The notes: a model not told the origin generated them from the letters alone. A stretch of 64,000 bases of DNA from Diphasiastrum complanatum (GCA_029204225.1 CM055099.1:56951512-57015511); one strand, 5' to 3'; shown: positions 47,212 to 60,858, counted from the first letter of the stretch. Numbers and translations: made by a program.

Positions 47212-47418
47212 ATGATTCCAACAGAACTCACAAGATTGAAATCCCTCAAACTGCTAGATTTGAGCAACAACGTTCTTTCAAGACAACCTCCTATCTTTTT
47301 GCCACAAGTGTTGCTGAAAATCCAAGGCAATTTGCATGCTAACAGTACATGCATGTCTACATCCTCGCCTTCCCCTCAGCATCAACCATCCACTCCTCTT
47401 GGAATGCCATCTGATTAG
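47212..47418 (+). pseudogene. TMK-like receptor kinase ectodomain fragment, right part, copy 1
   Basis: IPTELTRLKSLKLLDLSNNV is a typical last leucine-rich repeat. It is followed by PPIFLPQVLLKIQGNLHANS and a Ser/Pro-rich stretch. This order (LRR, V-x-(V/I)-x(2)-x-GN, Ser/Pro linker) is that of TMK-type kinases just before the membrane helix. No kinase domain follows. A degenerate VCIKNCFQV near 47540 may be a remnant of the post-membrane segment. Confidence 0.55.
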
Positions 47419-47635
47419 TATGGAGCTACCTCTGCATCCACAACACCTCGGATTGTCATGGACTATTGGATCATCGTTGTGCTGAATATAGTGAAATTTC
47501 TGTTGCAGTGATGATACCGATAGTTGTAGATCAATTAGAATATGTGTGTATAAAAAATTGTTTTCAGGTTTAGGTAATTGATTAGTTTGTGAATACGGAT
47601 GATCCCTTGTCCTTGTTGTGTGGATCGGTATGCAA

Positions 47636-48186
47636 TTATTGCTTCCAGGAACTATTCTGGAAAGCAGTTTTATACCAATTTGAGATAGCCTTATGTCCTT
47701 TCTTACTTGCAAAACAAAAGAAAAAGAGATAGCCTTGTGTGATCTGCATCTTCAAACTGTCGGTTCCTTGAACTTCTTGTCTACCGAACAAACTTGTGGT
47801 TGAAATTCTAAGTGTGACAAAGATGCCATGCTTTGATAACAAAAATTCAATTTGCTCATCCCGCTGCTTGTTACTCTGATAGATTTCTGGCAGTGCTTTG
47901 CTTATCACATCTAAAATCGACTGCGGATCGTTGTTTGGACTTCTCACACTTCGTACTGGTGATGGAACTCCCTCACTGAACAATTCATGTTCCATGTCGG
48001 CCATAATTGCCAACACAATAGAAAATTTCCATGAGAAATGTGAAAACTGTCGGGACCCCACAAAAAAATTTCTTTATGAACCCAAAAACCCATAACTTGG
48101 TCCCATGTCACTGAATATGCCGGTAATGCTAATAAAGCAAAAAAATACCCATATTCAGTGGGACATGCAAAAAATTTCAGAATCAC
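47636..48186 (-). pseudogene. ORF of unknown function, broken by frameshift, copy 1
   Basis: This corresponds to the 183-codon ORF at 63210-63761. One base is missing in copy 1 (cgggacccc versus cgggaacccc in copy 2, near 48050), which splits it. An internal ATG gives MADMEHELFSEGVPSPVRSV, SILDVISKALPEIYQSNKQR and a C-terminal FGRQEVQ. No known domain. It may be an exon of a larger gene. Confidence 0.35.
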
Positions 48187-48367
48187 CTAAAAAACCACTC
48201 TTGTATGTAGAGCCCCCCACACTAAAAAAATTAATTTTATTTTTTTAAAAAGGGCCTCCCTCCCCCTCCTTAATTTCTTCATCTCTCCCTCCTCCCCGCC
48301 GGAGGCTAGTGCCCGAGGCCAGACCCTCAGGTCCTGTCTGCTGCCCGCTTAACCATGGTCGTTACCT

Positions 48368-48368
<1 letters not shown>

Positions 48369-48451
<83 letters not shown>
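48369..48451. repeat. (GA)n microsatellite, 83 bp, at right border of duplication copy 1
   Basis: Pure GA tract. The corresponding tract in copy 2 starts at 63942 and runs into the window end, so whether homology continues past it cannot be seen. Confidence 0.95.
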
Positions 48452-48453
<2 letters not shown>

Positions 48454-48887
48454 TGAGGTTGCCCCCCTGCCACGCATGGTCTGCCCACCTTTTCAGCCAC
48501 CCAGCATGCTTGGACAGTGGTTCCATGCAACAAAACTTAGGCTTGTTTTCTTTATATGTTTCATGCAAATTATGAACAGATTTAGGGAAAACAAAAATAG
48601 GGTTTTCACTTACAGATTCATGGAAGAAACACAGCATAGAGAATTCAATTGTTCTCCCAAATGCTCCATAGATCTTGTTGAGGAGAGAAGAGATGATTGT
48701 AAATAAGGCAATAGCCTCATTTCGAACTCCGACAAGACACATGTGATGCGTAAATGGTGTCTTCACAAGGGACAACAAGCTAAGTGGACATTACACCTGA
48801 TGTTGTCTTCACCTGATGAACATTACATTTCATAGCATGTCTTGTTAGATGATCTCATTGCATGACCTTATTGTTTTTGCACATGCA
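48452..48887. other. Intergenic between duplication copy 1 and CACTA remnant
   Basis: No recognisable gene. It ends in a pyrimidine-rich stretch and gcag acceptor (ttgtttttgcacatgcag) just before CACTA-like coding sequence. Confidence 0.5.
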
Positions 48888-50690
48888 GTTTGTGCTTCCC
48901 TTGGTGCTGAGAGGATTTCTGACAAAGGAGTTGAGTGCAATTTACAAAATAAGTGGTTACAACCAATGCAAATCACATTATGTTTTCTTCATATGTTTTA
49001 AGATGATGATCTAACTAATGCATATATTATTGTTGTTTACTTTTCTTATGAAAATATGTTTCATCCAAGTAGATACTGCTAGCATCCATTGAGGCGGCAA
49101 GACAAAGCTCCATCGAGGCAATGTGTGTGATCGAGAAGCACTTTTCCAGATTCATTCTCACCATTCAAATGCATCTCATTTTGCATTTGGTAGATGAGCT
49201 AGCCATTGCAAGTACATCATCTACTTTTGTCAATTGTCTATTCTTAGTCCATCCTAGACCATCAGTATTGTGGTTACAATGTTCTCTCATTAATATTGAT
49301 CCATATTATCAATATAGGCACTATCCATAGCCGTTGGATATTTTTCTTGGAACGATTCATGAAACCATTGAAAGGCTTCGTAAGACAAAGAGCAAGGCTT
49401 GAGGGTAGCATGGTAGAAAGATGCCTAGTGCAAGAGTCCATGGTTTATATCATGAAGTTCTTTGCTCATATAGCGATCCTTCTATTTCTCGTCTTTGGGA
49501 TAATGATAATCATGAGCATGTTGTTGGGGTGGTTCCTCAAGGAAAAGGAGCAATCATAAGAATGAGTGAGTCCTTCAGGGAGAAGGTGAATAAGTTTTGC
49601 ATTCTTAGTAGCGAAGAAATACAAAAGTGGATTTCGAAATATGAAGAGGCCAAGGCTCGTAGACAAATTGCTCGATCCACTTTCAGGAGAGGGCATAGAA
49701 GACAACATACCCACCTGACCTCGCCCTTCTACCCAAGGACATGACAATTGATTGGCTACGCGATGCCCTTAGGAAGCCTTGGCAAACAATGAGAAAGTAA
49801 TAGAGAGAGAGTGAGAATTTGCAAGGGGGTGCGATTTTCATGTAAGCTATGTACGCCATTCACATGTTAAGCTATTTGTACGTGTGATTTTCTACATATT
49901 TTTTATATCCCTATCACATTTTGTTCCTTCCCGTTCAGTACAAAAAATACAATGCAATGTGGACGCATGGACGACACTTTCGTATGGAGCACATTGACAA
50001 AAATAGAAACACCTATTTGTGGAGTCATGACGAATTCTACCCAAAAGAGTTGAGCAAGGACGCAGTGACACCAATTTACTCTCTTCTCAACTTGATTATT
50101 GTGGGACAATCAATGACATCCTTGAAGTTGGATTTAGGCGATTCAACTTTTTCATAGTTGATGTCAAATGGTTCAAATTCATTTGCAATGGTCCCAATGC
50201 AACTATCAGAAAAGATGAGAGTGGTTATTTTGTCATTGACTCCAAATCGATGTATGTTTTTTTCCTCAAAAATGTGAGCAGGTACATTTCTTTTATGTCT
50301 TCAAAATGTCTATGCTCTTTTGTTGTCAATCCATTGATTTTCAGTATACTACAAAAAATATATATTGTGTGTGTACCCAAGCAATTGCAACATAGCTATA
50401 GATACTAATTATAAGTCAATGTTTATGGTAACATCGATCAATTACAAGTGGTCTTTCATCTCGATCGTTCAGATCCCATATGATGGTACGTGATTCAAGT
50501 CGTTCCTCGATGTAAAAGAAATTTTGAAGATAGATATGTTGTGGGGGACATGGCACTGCCAACTGATCAACCTGAACAAGATTATGATGGACTCATTGAC
50601 ACATTTTTGGAGGATCATGTGCAAGCTTCACAAGCTAATGATGATATTGAAAATCAGCTTATTAGTAACGAAGCTATAGGAGATGTCTAG
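48888..50690 (+). pseudogene. CACTA (En/Spm) TNP2-type transposase remnant with DUF4218 and DUF4216-like regions
   Basis: Plus-strand pieces in the usual order. 48888-48970 has FVLPLVLRGFLTKELSAI. 49095-49240 has MCVIEKHFSRFILTIQMHLI and LHLVDEL (DUF4218 start). 49325-49560 has SRWIFFLERFMKPLKGFVRQ and ARLEGSMVERCLVQES. The next frame to 49744 has MSESFREKVNKFCILSSEEI. 49935-50280 has YNAMWTHGRHFRMEHIDKNR, then INDILEVGFRRFNFFIVDVK and SGYFVIDSKS (DUF4216-like). The tail is 50490-50690. Frameshifts and gaps that may be introns break it. The catalytic N-terminal half and the CACTA termini were not found. Confidence 0.7.
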
Positions 50691-51169
50691 GTAGCAGTAG
50701 AGCTAGACTCGTTTGGTTTGGCAGATCATCTATCAAATTTTTGGGACATTCTGTTATATTCTTGACTTGATTTAAAAAAAAAAAAAACATGAGTTTAGAA
50801 GTGTCGATCGCTTGATCAAAGATCTTTTTCCAAAAACAAAAACCTGATTATTGTCAAGTTGATAGAATTTTTTACAAATTTGATCTAAGATAGGATTTGA
50901 TTGAAAAATCTAGATCCAATTTCATTGTCTAATTGAATTGATTCACAATGGATATTCCACCAGTAATTGCTAGAAGGTCACCTCGGTTAGAGATACCAAA
51001 GTATAATGGGTTATCTAATTTTGTCAAATTCCTTAAAATCTATTTTGAATCATGTGAGGTATATGGCGAAGTTTTTCCACGGGATATACATTGCAAGATG
51101 GCTACTTTATTGACCAAATTTAATTTTTGAGTTGTAGTTTGTAAAGGTAAACAACATTACCTAGCCGAC

Positions 51170-52522
51170 CATGTATCCATGATCAAATCAGCACCAGTTA
51201 ATACTGAAGTGGATGATGAACTATGCTATGTTGTTCTATGTTGAAGCAGTACCTGAGTGGGCATCCGATATTGTTGAATATATGATGCTTGGCCAACCAA
51301 ATGACTCCTTGACAAAATACAAAATAGGCAATTGATTTTTAAGGCACAACCTTATCAATTGATTGCGGGTCAATTATATCACCAAGGAATGGATGATATT
51401 TTGCAAAGATGTGTTTTGCCGCATGAAGTACCTAAACTAATCATGTTTTCCCATGATGGAATGGGTGGAGGACATTGTTCAACAGATATCACTGTTCGCA
51501 AACTTTTGTAATCAAAATGTTGGTGGCGTACACTTCATAAAGATACAAAAAATTAATTTATTTATGTGATGTTTGTGTCAACGAGCACGTCTTCCTACGA
51601 AGAAAAAGATGAACCTTTGCATCCGGTTTTATCGCAAGCACCGTTCAAGAAATGGGGCCTTGACTATGTTGGTCCTATTCATTCTACTGCAAGAGGGTGT
51701 CAAGCCAGATATTTTATCATTGTAACTAATTACATGACCAAGTGGGTTGAAGCAAAAGCAGTTTGAGTTGCAAATGCAAAATCTATGGCTAAGTTCCTGT
51801 ATGAACACATTATTGTTAGGTTTGGATGTCCTATTGAGATCATAAGTGATCGCAGAACACACTTTGTGACAGAAACAATAAAGTTTCTACTGGAAGACTT
51901 TTTCATTATTCATCAGTTTAGTTCTCTGTATTATCCGAGGGGTAATGGCCAAGCTGAATCTTCCAATAAGATTCTTTACAACATTATGACAAAAACGGTG
52001 GAAGCAAGTCATTCTGATTGGGAACATAAATTGTATGCAGCATTATGAGCATTCAAAATAGCTTACAAAGGTAGTACAAATCAAATACCATTCCACTTGT
52101 CTATGGTCAAGATACAGTTATGCCGATTAAATTTTCGATGCCAACCTTACGCATAGCAGCAACGGAACGGTTGGATGATGCAAAATCCTTACAAATGCGT
52201 CATGAGACTTTATAAAAACTTTGTGAAAACAGATTGATAATAGTTCATGCATTAGCAACAAAGAAAGCTCGTCGCAAGGCATGGCACGATCGTCGATTAC
52301 ACAAAAAAGATCTGAAGGAAGGAGATCTAGCACTAATGTATAAGGCAAAGCTGATCTAAAGGGAAACTGAAATTTATAGGTGAAAGACCATATAAAGCAA
52401 AATAAATAATGAACTATGGAACAGTTGTTTTAGAACACTTGGATGGAAAACGATTTGATACTCTGGTGAATGGCAGCCGACTACACAAGTTTTGGCAGCC
52501 AGTTCCAATATGCAATTTATAA
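51170..52522 (+). pseudogene. Gypsy integrase remnant with C-terminal tail
   Basis: The zinc-binding region (YQLIAGQLYHQGMDDILQRC, MGGGHCSTDITVRKLL, CWWRTLHKDTKN) precedes an rve core with APFKKWGLDYVGPIHS, EIISDRRTHFVTETIKFLLE and PRGNGQAESSNK. Several stops lie after this, including after VEAKAV. The tail continues through KAWHDRRLHKKDLKEGDLAL, FDTLVNGSRLHKFWQPVPI and a stop at about 52520. It is close to the integrase at 27445 and belongs to the same gypsy family. A possible gag-like frame lies upstream at 50948-51130. Confidence 0.85.
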
Positions 52523-53672
52523 ATTTTGCCTTTAGCACCTGGACTGAGGAAAAGTCCAAATTTTACATTACCTACTAGGGCACTACCCACAAGGTGCGCA
52601 TTACTGAAGCCGCCCTTGAAGCCATAGGCATATCTTCAGGAACCTAGCCATCACTGACCCACAAGCATGCCAAAAACGTCATTAAACCTTTTATTGACAC
52701 AACCAATGAGCTTTACTAGACCAATGACGACTATTTGCTAGAGTCCATTCGAGATCCCACCATCCATGCGGCTGTGCAACTTCTGAACAATTTACTGATG
52801 GTTGGTTACCTTAGGAAGGAGCGCATTTTCTCACAAATCTTGCACCACATTATATATCTATGTGATAGCACATGAACTAGCATTGCTTATCACACTTTGA
52901 ATTCTCGTAGTATATACATGGGAGTTTTCTAGTTTGCTATGATCTTTTATCAAATCTTGACTTTAGATTAATGTAATTTGGGGAAAAGGTAAGAATCCCC
53001 ATGCACATGATAATGGCTATCAACAAGTTGCATGATGTCTTTTCTTGTCTCCAATAACAGGTGAGCCACTTAGGATGTTGTTTCTTCTCTTTGAGGTCAT
53101 AAGTTGGATTGCAATATAAACTAAATGAGGTGAGCCACTTAGGATGTTGTTTCTTCTCTTTGAGGTCATAAGTTGGATTGCAATATAAACTAAATGAGAA
53201 AATTTTCTATGAAAGAACATTTGATCCCTAACATTAGAGTCATCATTAGACTAGGTGTAACTAATCTCATGAAATGTGTATTACACTACCACTACCTTAA
53301 TATAATTAGAATGTCCACAACTTTCATAATACAAAGTTGTATAAAACCAAAAAGACTAGAAATGCACTATTCATCAAGCACTAATCTTTTACTTGTAACA
53401 AGTTACCAATACACATGCATGACAATCCCCTCATCGGGTCGACCTTGGGTGTGGCAACACCCCCTCTTGAACAAACTCCCTTACTAACATGTAAACTCAA
53501 ACAAATCCCAATTTATAAGAAGCCTTTCGTCGTTTTACTTGCACTCTTACTGTTATTATTAGCTCAATCTGCTTTTACTTCCAAAGAGGAATCCTCTGCT
53601 GCAACTGCCGATATGACTACACAATCTATGCACCAAAAGTTGCCAGTTGATGATAACGAAGAATCAATGTAT

Positions 53673-54286
53673 TCAAGCATACAGCTGATTGTTAGAAATA
53701 AGATATTGCTCAATAGCTTTCAATGTGCGAGTAGCTCCCTCTTTTGCGTGTGTCACTGGTGGATCTGCTACCATAGCCACATACTCGAATTCCCAGTCCA
53801 AGATTGTGCTGTCGCCTGGACCTTCTGAGAATTTGAAGACAGCTTCAGTAGAGCTGAAATCGATGCCGATGGACCCACCCTCCAAAACCACAGTAACGAA
53901 GGTGTGGGTTTCAGAGTCAGCTGTGACAATTTTCTCCTTCAAGTACCTGCTATGGGTTACGACTGCAATGCATCCAGAAGAACTCTGCGGTTAGGAGTGT
54001 GCAACTAGGTTTTCTAGTAACAAGCAGTCTCCTTAACTATATGCTGCATCCAGAAACAACATTGATCTTTGAATCAGTAAACAGTTTGTTCATGCGGAGC
54101 TATACCAGCACTGAGATTCAGTTTCCTGATGCTGCCAGCAGATGCGCCATCTCCTTCCAGAATTTCGACGGATTCGATAAATCCAGGAAGTGCATTTGTG
54201 AGGAGGTTTGGATCCCTAAATGCCGCCCACACTCGCTTCAAGGGCACCTGAAGTTCGATCCGGGTTGAATCTTTACCGGTAGCCAT
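53673..54286 (-). CDS. PR-10/Bet v 1-like protein, gene 3 (two exons)
   Basis: Minus strand: exon 1 is 54286-54106 and exon 2 is 53962-53673, with the same phase-1 intron in codon 61. The predicted 156-residue protein is identical to that of gene 2, and I found no difference in the intron or promoter either. It is intact. As a recent duplicate it adds gene dosage if both loci are real, and it would be an assembly artefact if the duplication is not. Confidence 0.88.
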
Positions 54287-54483
54287 TTGAATTATAGATC
54301 TTCCACACGAAATTCAAAAGAGCTTAAGTAGCACGGAGAATTTGCATTGCACAAACAAAGAGAACGTCAGTTCTGGCCTATTTACTTTGCAACGAAAATA
54401 CACGACACGAACCGCGGCGGTATAATCTCTGAACGAGGTCGTAACCACAGAAATGCTGTGGACAACATGAAGGAAATCGCTCT

Positions 54484-54491
54484 CTTTTATA
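54484..54491 (-). promoter_or_regulatory. TATA box of PR-10 gene 3
   Basis: Same TATAAAAG and spacing as gene 2. Confidence 0.65.
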
Positions 54492-55674
54492 CCCGAATTG
54501 CCAAGTGTAGTGGTGAAAAAGAGTCCCTCCCCACTTCTGGAGGCAATGTGCTGAGTGAACAGGGAACCGCCCATCCATGTGCATGCAAATCTCAACAAGT
54601 ATTTTCAACAGTCTACGGCATCAGTTCAATCTGGTTGACCCAAAGCTGGAGAGGATGCTTCATTGAAGTTTATCTCTGTCCATTGCGTACTCTGTTATAT
54701 AACTATTTCCCTTTTCTTTTTTTTCAAGATTAGTTTCCATTTAGAGGACTATTTCGCCATAGTGTCTGTTCACTATATTATCACACCTGGAAGCTGCGAG
54801 CTGCGTAGCTTGTGCCAATGACTAGGATGGTTCGAGATTTGTTTTCATATTCCAAGACCCAGATGCAGTTGCCGAGTCGACCTCTCACACATTACACTCC
54901 CTTCGGGCTGAATATAGTTCACTGCCTACTTCTTAATTAAGGATCAATGAGACCAAGTAGGTGCTTGAATTTACTTTTATTTTATTTCTACCAGCTGCTG
55001 CAAGCTTGCATTGACAGTAGAAGACAAGACCACCACAAGCGTCACTGTAGAATCTGCATAGAATCTATGGTTGAAGATTTGTTTTGAGTCTCTAGAAGGT
55101 CAGAATTATGAAACACGAATTGTTGTAACTTGTATCATGTACTTGTGAAAAATCATGTTTTTAACCTACTAAAAAACTTACTACTTTTAAAATTTGTAGA
55201 TTTGTTTTAAAGTTGGGCTAAAAAAACCCATCAGTCCTAGTTTTAACACTTCAATAACAATTTTCAAGAGCCTTGGAGAGAGAGGAGGAGGAGGAGGCTG
55301 AAGGCTGAAGAGGTTGCTGAAGGACCTAGGCGGCATCGATTCATCTCCCCATGTCTCGTGGAGTGTAGAGGCCGTCTGTTCATGGTGGGGGCCTTTGCGA
55401 AGGCTGAAGGTTGAAGCGGTCGCTGAAGGGCCTCTGGGTCGCTGAAGGCTCTAGGCTGCTGAAGGCTAAAGGTTGAAGGTTGCATTGAGGCAGTTGTAGC
55501 TTCTAAGCCTAATGCCCTTACAAGTTTTTTTACATCACTTTAAAAAAGTATTAGCTCTTTAGATTAGTAGCCTTTAAGAACCTACAACTATAAGAGGAAC
55601 ACATTTTAGAAGAGGTTTGAAAAAAAATTGTCGATATTGTATTTTCACTAATTTCTAATCATGATGTATCACAA

Positions 55675-56507
55675 ATGCTTGAGAATACCGTAAATAAAAT
55701 GAATATTCTAGTACGCACTCCGTATGATCCTATTCAAAAAAAAATTGAATCCAATTACTATAATGAATACAAAAAAATTATTAGTAAGAAAATTGATGGT
55801 CTTAATGGTTACTTTTCTCTAACTATTTCAGAGATTGATTACATATTACTGATTGTGATTGTAACATTCTTAAGAAGAAAAGAGAATATGTAACATATCT
55901 TATAATTGATGGTGGGTTGGTGTTACTGCTACAATATGCCATTAGTCAAGATTCAAGAAAAGAAGTTTTCATCGTCACTGGTCTTTTTGTAAACCTTATA
56001 TTTGTTTTTGATTTACAGACTCTCCAACAACAAGATGTATTTAGTTGCGGGTGGTTTACGCTCTATAATGCAAAGATATTTTTTGAGTGGCATAATTTTC
56101 AACAAGACACGGTTGATATCGAGCAAGTGAGCATGATGATCCTCCTTGTTTTTAACTTTATGTATTTTTCATTATGAACGCATCTGTATTTCTCAACTCA
56201 ATTTTGTGCGTGTTTGCAGTTTTCGCTTGGTGTGTACACATGTAATGATGTGTATAGATTCAGACAAGATTTAATCAAACTCATTCTTACAAAGGCAGTA
56301 ATATGTGATTCTAGAAATAATAAGGCTGATTTAGAAGCAAGGTCAAAATTAGGAGCCCTTTCTCTTGATGTCGCTATTATGGATCACAAAGGTGTGGCAT
56401 TTTATGATAAGATATTTATTGTTAAAGGAGAGATCAAGCCGATGGAGCACAGACTAAAGAAAGAGATGAAGTTAGCACGGCCACAAGAAAAAATGGTCAA
56501 ATTTTGA
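55675..56507 (+). pseudogene. Possible Ulp1-type protease remnant, copy 2
   Basis: As at 40078-40931. The last frame ends earlier because an A-run is one base shorter near 56490. A few substitutions lie in the third segment (R/K, W/R). Confidence 0.4.
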
Positions 56508-56789
56508 GAATGAAGCATAGTTTGTAAAAAAGCCCAATGTTCGGGGCTCATTTTTATTGATATAAAAAACTTTAACACAATACATTTATTTTTACAATCT
56601 CGTGTGCATGCTTTTGCATATCATGGCTCTTCTATCACCTTGATCATCATACCTAGATCTTTGCATTTTGTAAATTGTTCTTGTCTTTTCCATATCTACA
56701 AAAGCAAAAATGTTTTATTAAATACTACATAAAACATAACTTTTTATTGCTAACAGATTATTGCATCAAATAAAATTAAATATTAAAAA

Positions 56790-57894
56790 ACTTACCAGTT
56801 TCTCATGAACAATGAACCTAAAGTATTTAGGAAGCTCGTATGGTAATAAGACAAGCTTTGTTCGGATATAGTGAAGGCTCCAGTCTTATTCAACATCAAT
56901 AGTAGTAATGAGTTCGTCATTGTATGTAATGTCAATTTGCTTTCTATTACTGTGTCCATCTTGTTCCATGTCTTGATCTAATCGTATCCATGTTGTACCA
57001 CTCTTTTTCCATCTTTGATAGTTAAAATTAAGGATCAACGTTTGTCTTTCAATTTGATATCAAAAGCAAATGGGGTCTTTCTTTATTTGGCAATCTATTT
57101 CTCCGTTTGATTTATGGTCCCAACCTTTGTCCATAAGTTTTGACAATGTATCATCTAACAAATCCTTACAAACAAATAATGTCGATGTTTTTTCGAAAAA
57201 AAATCAACAAATACATTCAAAGAAATAAACCAACTTAATCGAACATTTTTGGACTCAGTACTTATTTTCATAAAATTATTTACATCATTAAAGAGCTTGT
57301 ATCGAAATGATTCTGAAATAATGTTGTCAAGAGTAATCCATTCTTCACTATTCAAGCTTGGATGTGGAAGGGCCTCAAGATTCCCAAATCTTCCATGCAT
57401 ATCTGGAATGTAAAGTGATTCATAAAAATAGATTCCACTATCGACAAGTTGTTTTGAAGATTGGCCTTTGTACTGCAATTTTACTATATCTGAATGTATG
57501 ACATCCAATATACCTACAAGTGATTGTGTGGGCTCCCATTCCTTTATATTTGATGGATATAAATCTGCATGATAGAATAGATATGAGTTTCCAAATAGAT
57601 ATCCAAATTCAGTCTACTAAATAAAAGTAAATATGCATAAAAGAATAGAGTTGAATCTAGTTGCCTAAAAATAAAACCGCAATGATACTTATAATTGTAT
57701 TTTTTATGATCATTTGGCCTTATGGATGGAATACTCAACTCAGAATGCATATAAACATGTTGAACTAACACCTTTGAAATGGATTGTCCACTTGGCGATG
57801 CTCTAAAGTCAAGAATCCTAGCTTTCCGATAGGACCTGAAAGATAATATGGATCGTTTTCTCTTTCTAAATGCTCCTTTTGCTGATGGATGCAT
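56790..57894 (-). pseudogene. Unrecognised degenerate gene, C-terminal part, copy 2
   Basis: Counterpart of 41195-42311. Near 57185-57195 copy 2 lacks 13 bp that copy 1 has. Confidence 0.4.
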
Positions 57895-58006
57895 TAATAC
57901 CTATGTGTTTTGACACATTGTTTTGGTATCCAATTTCTTGCTTTGTCTTTCTCATTGTGAAAAATGACAAAATCTATTGTGAATCTGGGTCTCCTTGATG
58001 CCATGT

Positions 58007-58211
<205 letters not shown>

Positions 58212-58894
58212 AAATTCAAACTTTTCTACAAATTGTAACTATGCAAGATTACTATGATCATAATATCCAACCAATGTGGTTACTATTATAAACTAGTTTG
58301 TAACTATAGTCTAGTTTGTAGCCATTCCGAATAAGTAGTTTAACTTGAAGAAATTGATTCGGGGTAGCATTGTACTCTATGGGCAGCACATGTCAACCAA
58401 TCATATGCATAAGAGCTACCCGGTGGCAATTTAAAAAATTCAAAAATTCAAAATCAATTTGCTAGTCCTGATGAGCTACGTTACGTAGATTTCATTTTTG
58501 GGTCTTTTGATTGGTCCGAGTGGAAGGAAAAATTAGAGTAAAAAAAATAAAAGTATGTTCTGAAAAGGCCCTTTTGTTCTCGGGAACTCTTGTAATGGGA
58601 CATAGATATCCCAACAATATACAAAATCATTTTTGTCAAGAGGGATATAGCTATAAAATTATTGGGTTATGTTTCTAAAAATTTACCCAAAAGATCATAT
58701 GTTTTAGCAGTGTACGCAAGTTACATAGAGCTGAGCAAAAGAAGACCGATTGAGCATCTGGATCCATATGAGAGGAGACAATTTCTTTATGACCATACGG
58801 CTCAACTGACCTTTGATAGAAATGAGCAGATGTAAAGTTTTAATTGTACAAGATTTGTTTTTCTATAACGATGATGAAGTTGAACTGTTTCTCC

Positions 58895-60858
58895 TCACAT
58901 GTTGAAATGCCTTTTTGAATGAAATGAGATTCGTTGAATATTTGATTTCATATCCAAACTATGCTCTTCTGTAGAACCATTAAAATAATTGATATAAATA
59001 GCATCTCTTTGAATTATATCCTCCGTGGTTGGTTGCTCGTGATGAAAAGCTCCTCTTGCTTGCCAATGCGATTTCTCCATACCTTGAGAAGACCATATGC
59101 TCATACTTCCATATTTTTTTGCAAAAAATGGGGTGTGATGTAATAGAATATGATGCAACCAATAAAATTCATATATTAGAAATCAAATATATGATGTTTT
59201 TGATGTTGTATGATTTTTCACAAAAAAAAATATTGAATTATTATATAGTGGGTAACATGATCCTTTCCCCAACATTTTACTACCGATTTGACAAATATCT
59301 CGCAATGTTTTGTAGATTTGCAATGTTGATTTCAGATCTCTTTTCTTTTCACAATATGCCGATCAAATCGTTGAGATTTTGCCATACTGCGGTTTTTTTT
59401 AATCTTGTGTTGCCCCTATCTTCAAAGTCATTTGATGTTGCAACAATATCTTTCCAAACATTGTATGTCACGGTAGAAGAATTTCTAGTGTGATTGGACA
59501 AAAACCTTCTAGCTTTTGCACCTCCAATAGATGGCTTATTTGGAACGTTCCCTGATTTACTTGATAGTTTTTCATTTTTTTCTATTTTTACATTCCCCTT
59601 TCGCAGACCTGCTTTTGAAAGTACTTGCACTAGAGGCCGATTCATGTTTGGTATTCCTAACATACAAAATATGATTGTAAATCAATTTTTCATAATTCAT
59701 ACCTCAGCATGCAATGTGCATATGTGAACATTGATCAATGGAATTGTCATGATAGGTCTAAGGTTTGGATCCTCTCGATCTCTTGTTGGACCAACTCTTG
59801 ATCTTGTCACATTCAAGTCTTTATAATTCTTTATACAATACAAGCAAGGGTGTCTAGTATTTGCCCCATGCAAAACATTATACATACATTTCAGTGTCTT
59901 TAAATCACCTACAAGCTGCAACAAAATTTGAAACGTGCCATAGTTTGGCACACATAGTTTGTTTCCACCTATGTGCTCCTCAATAATGGTCTTCTTTTAA
60001 AACCTCAAAAGTAACAAACATATACAAAGTTACGAACATTGACATTAGCAAACTTAGGTGATAAAATACAATAATAAGTAAAATTGAAATATATATCTTA
60101 AATGCTAACCACCAGATTTCATTCTCTAATTGAACACTAAATGATAGATCCTCTTCAACATTTTCAGTATTTTTCAATGCTCTGTTCATAAAGGTGATAC
60201 TTACCCGTTCTAATTTTTGCCCCGTAACAATTTTAGACTCATCAAGTTTATTAACCAACATCAATTTTCCATGGACTTCTCTTTCAAATATTTTGTGATA
60301 TTTAATCATGTATGCCACAACTTTGTTGATATCCAAAAATAAATTGTTGGACTCATTCTATTCCAATGTTCCACTCTCACATGTATACAATTTATTGACA
60401 TGAATCACTTATAAGCATAGTCATACTCTCATTAAGACTATCAAGAATCTTCATTATCTGCAAATTTACGCCCCCTTAATGAACAAGCTTCGTCTACGTA
60501 GGATGGTCAACACCTTTGGGATTTTTTGAGTCTATTTGAGATTTTTGCTTCTGGTCGTTAAGCAGATTAAAAAGAAGATTACGCTGCAAAAGTTCCACGG
60601 ATTTATCTCATTGTCGCCCTTCCGACACGAAGGGCTCGATGTACAGCAGAATATGGAACAGACATTAGGCAAAATGAACTCCGTTCGGCGACACTGGACC
60701 ACTTCTTGGGAATGCCAAAAAGTAGTCCATTCATTGTGCCCTAACGACATTTCTTCCGACACGAAGGGCGTTTTCAAGCAAATGACATCAAAATCGAGTG
60801 GCAACTGGTCCAATGGATTTGTGTCTAGCACACGAATTTGTAGCCACCTTCCGTCCAA
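58895..60858 (-). pseudogene. Unrecognised degenerate gene, N-terminal and middle part, copy 2
   Basis: Same pieces as 43321-45284. The predicted fragments between 58895 and 60336 are identical to copy 1. Differences begin in the 60532-60858 segment. Confidence 0.4.
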
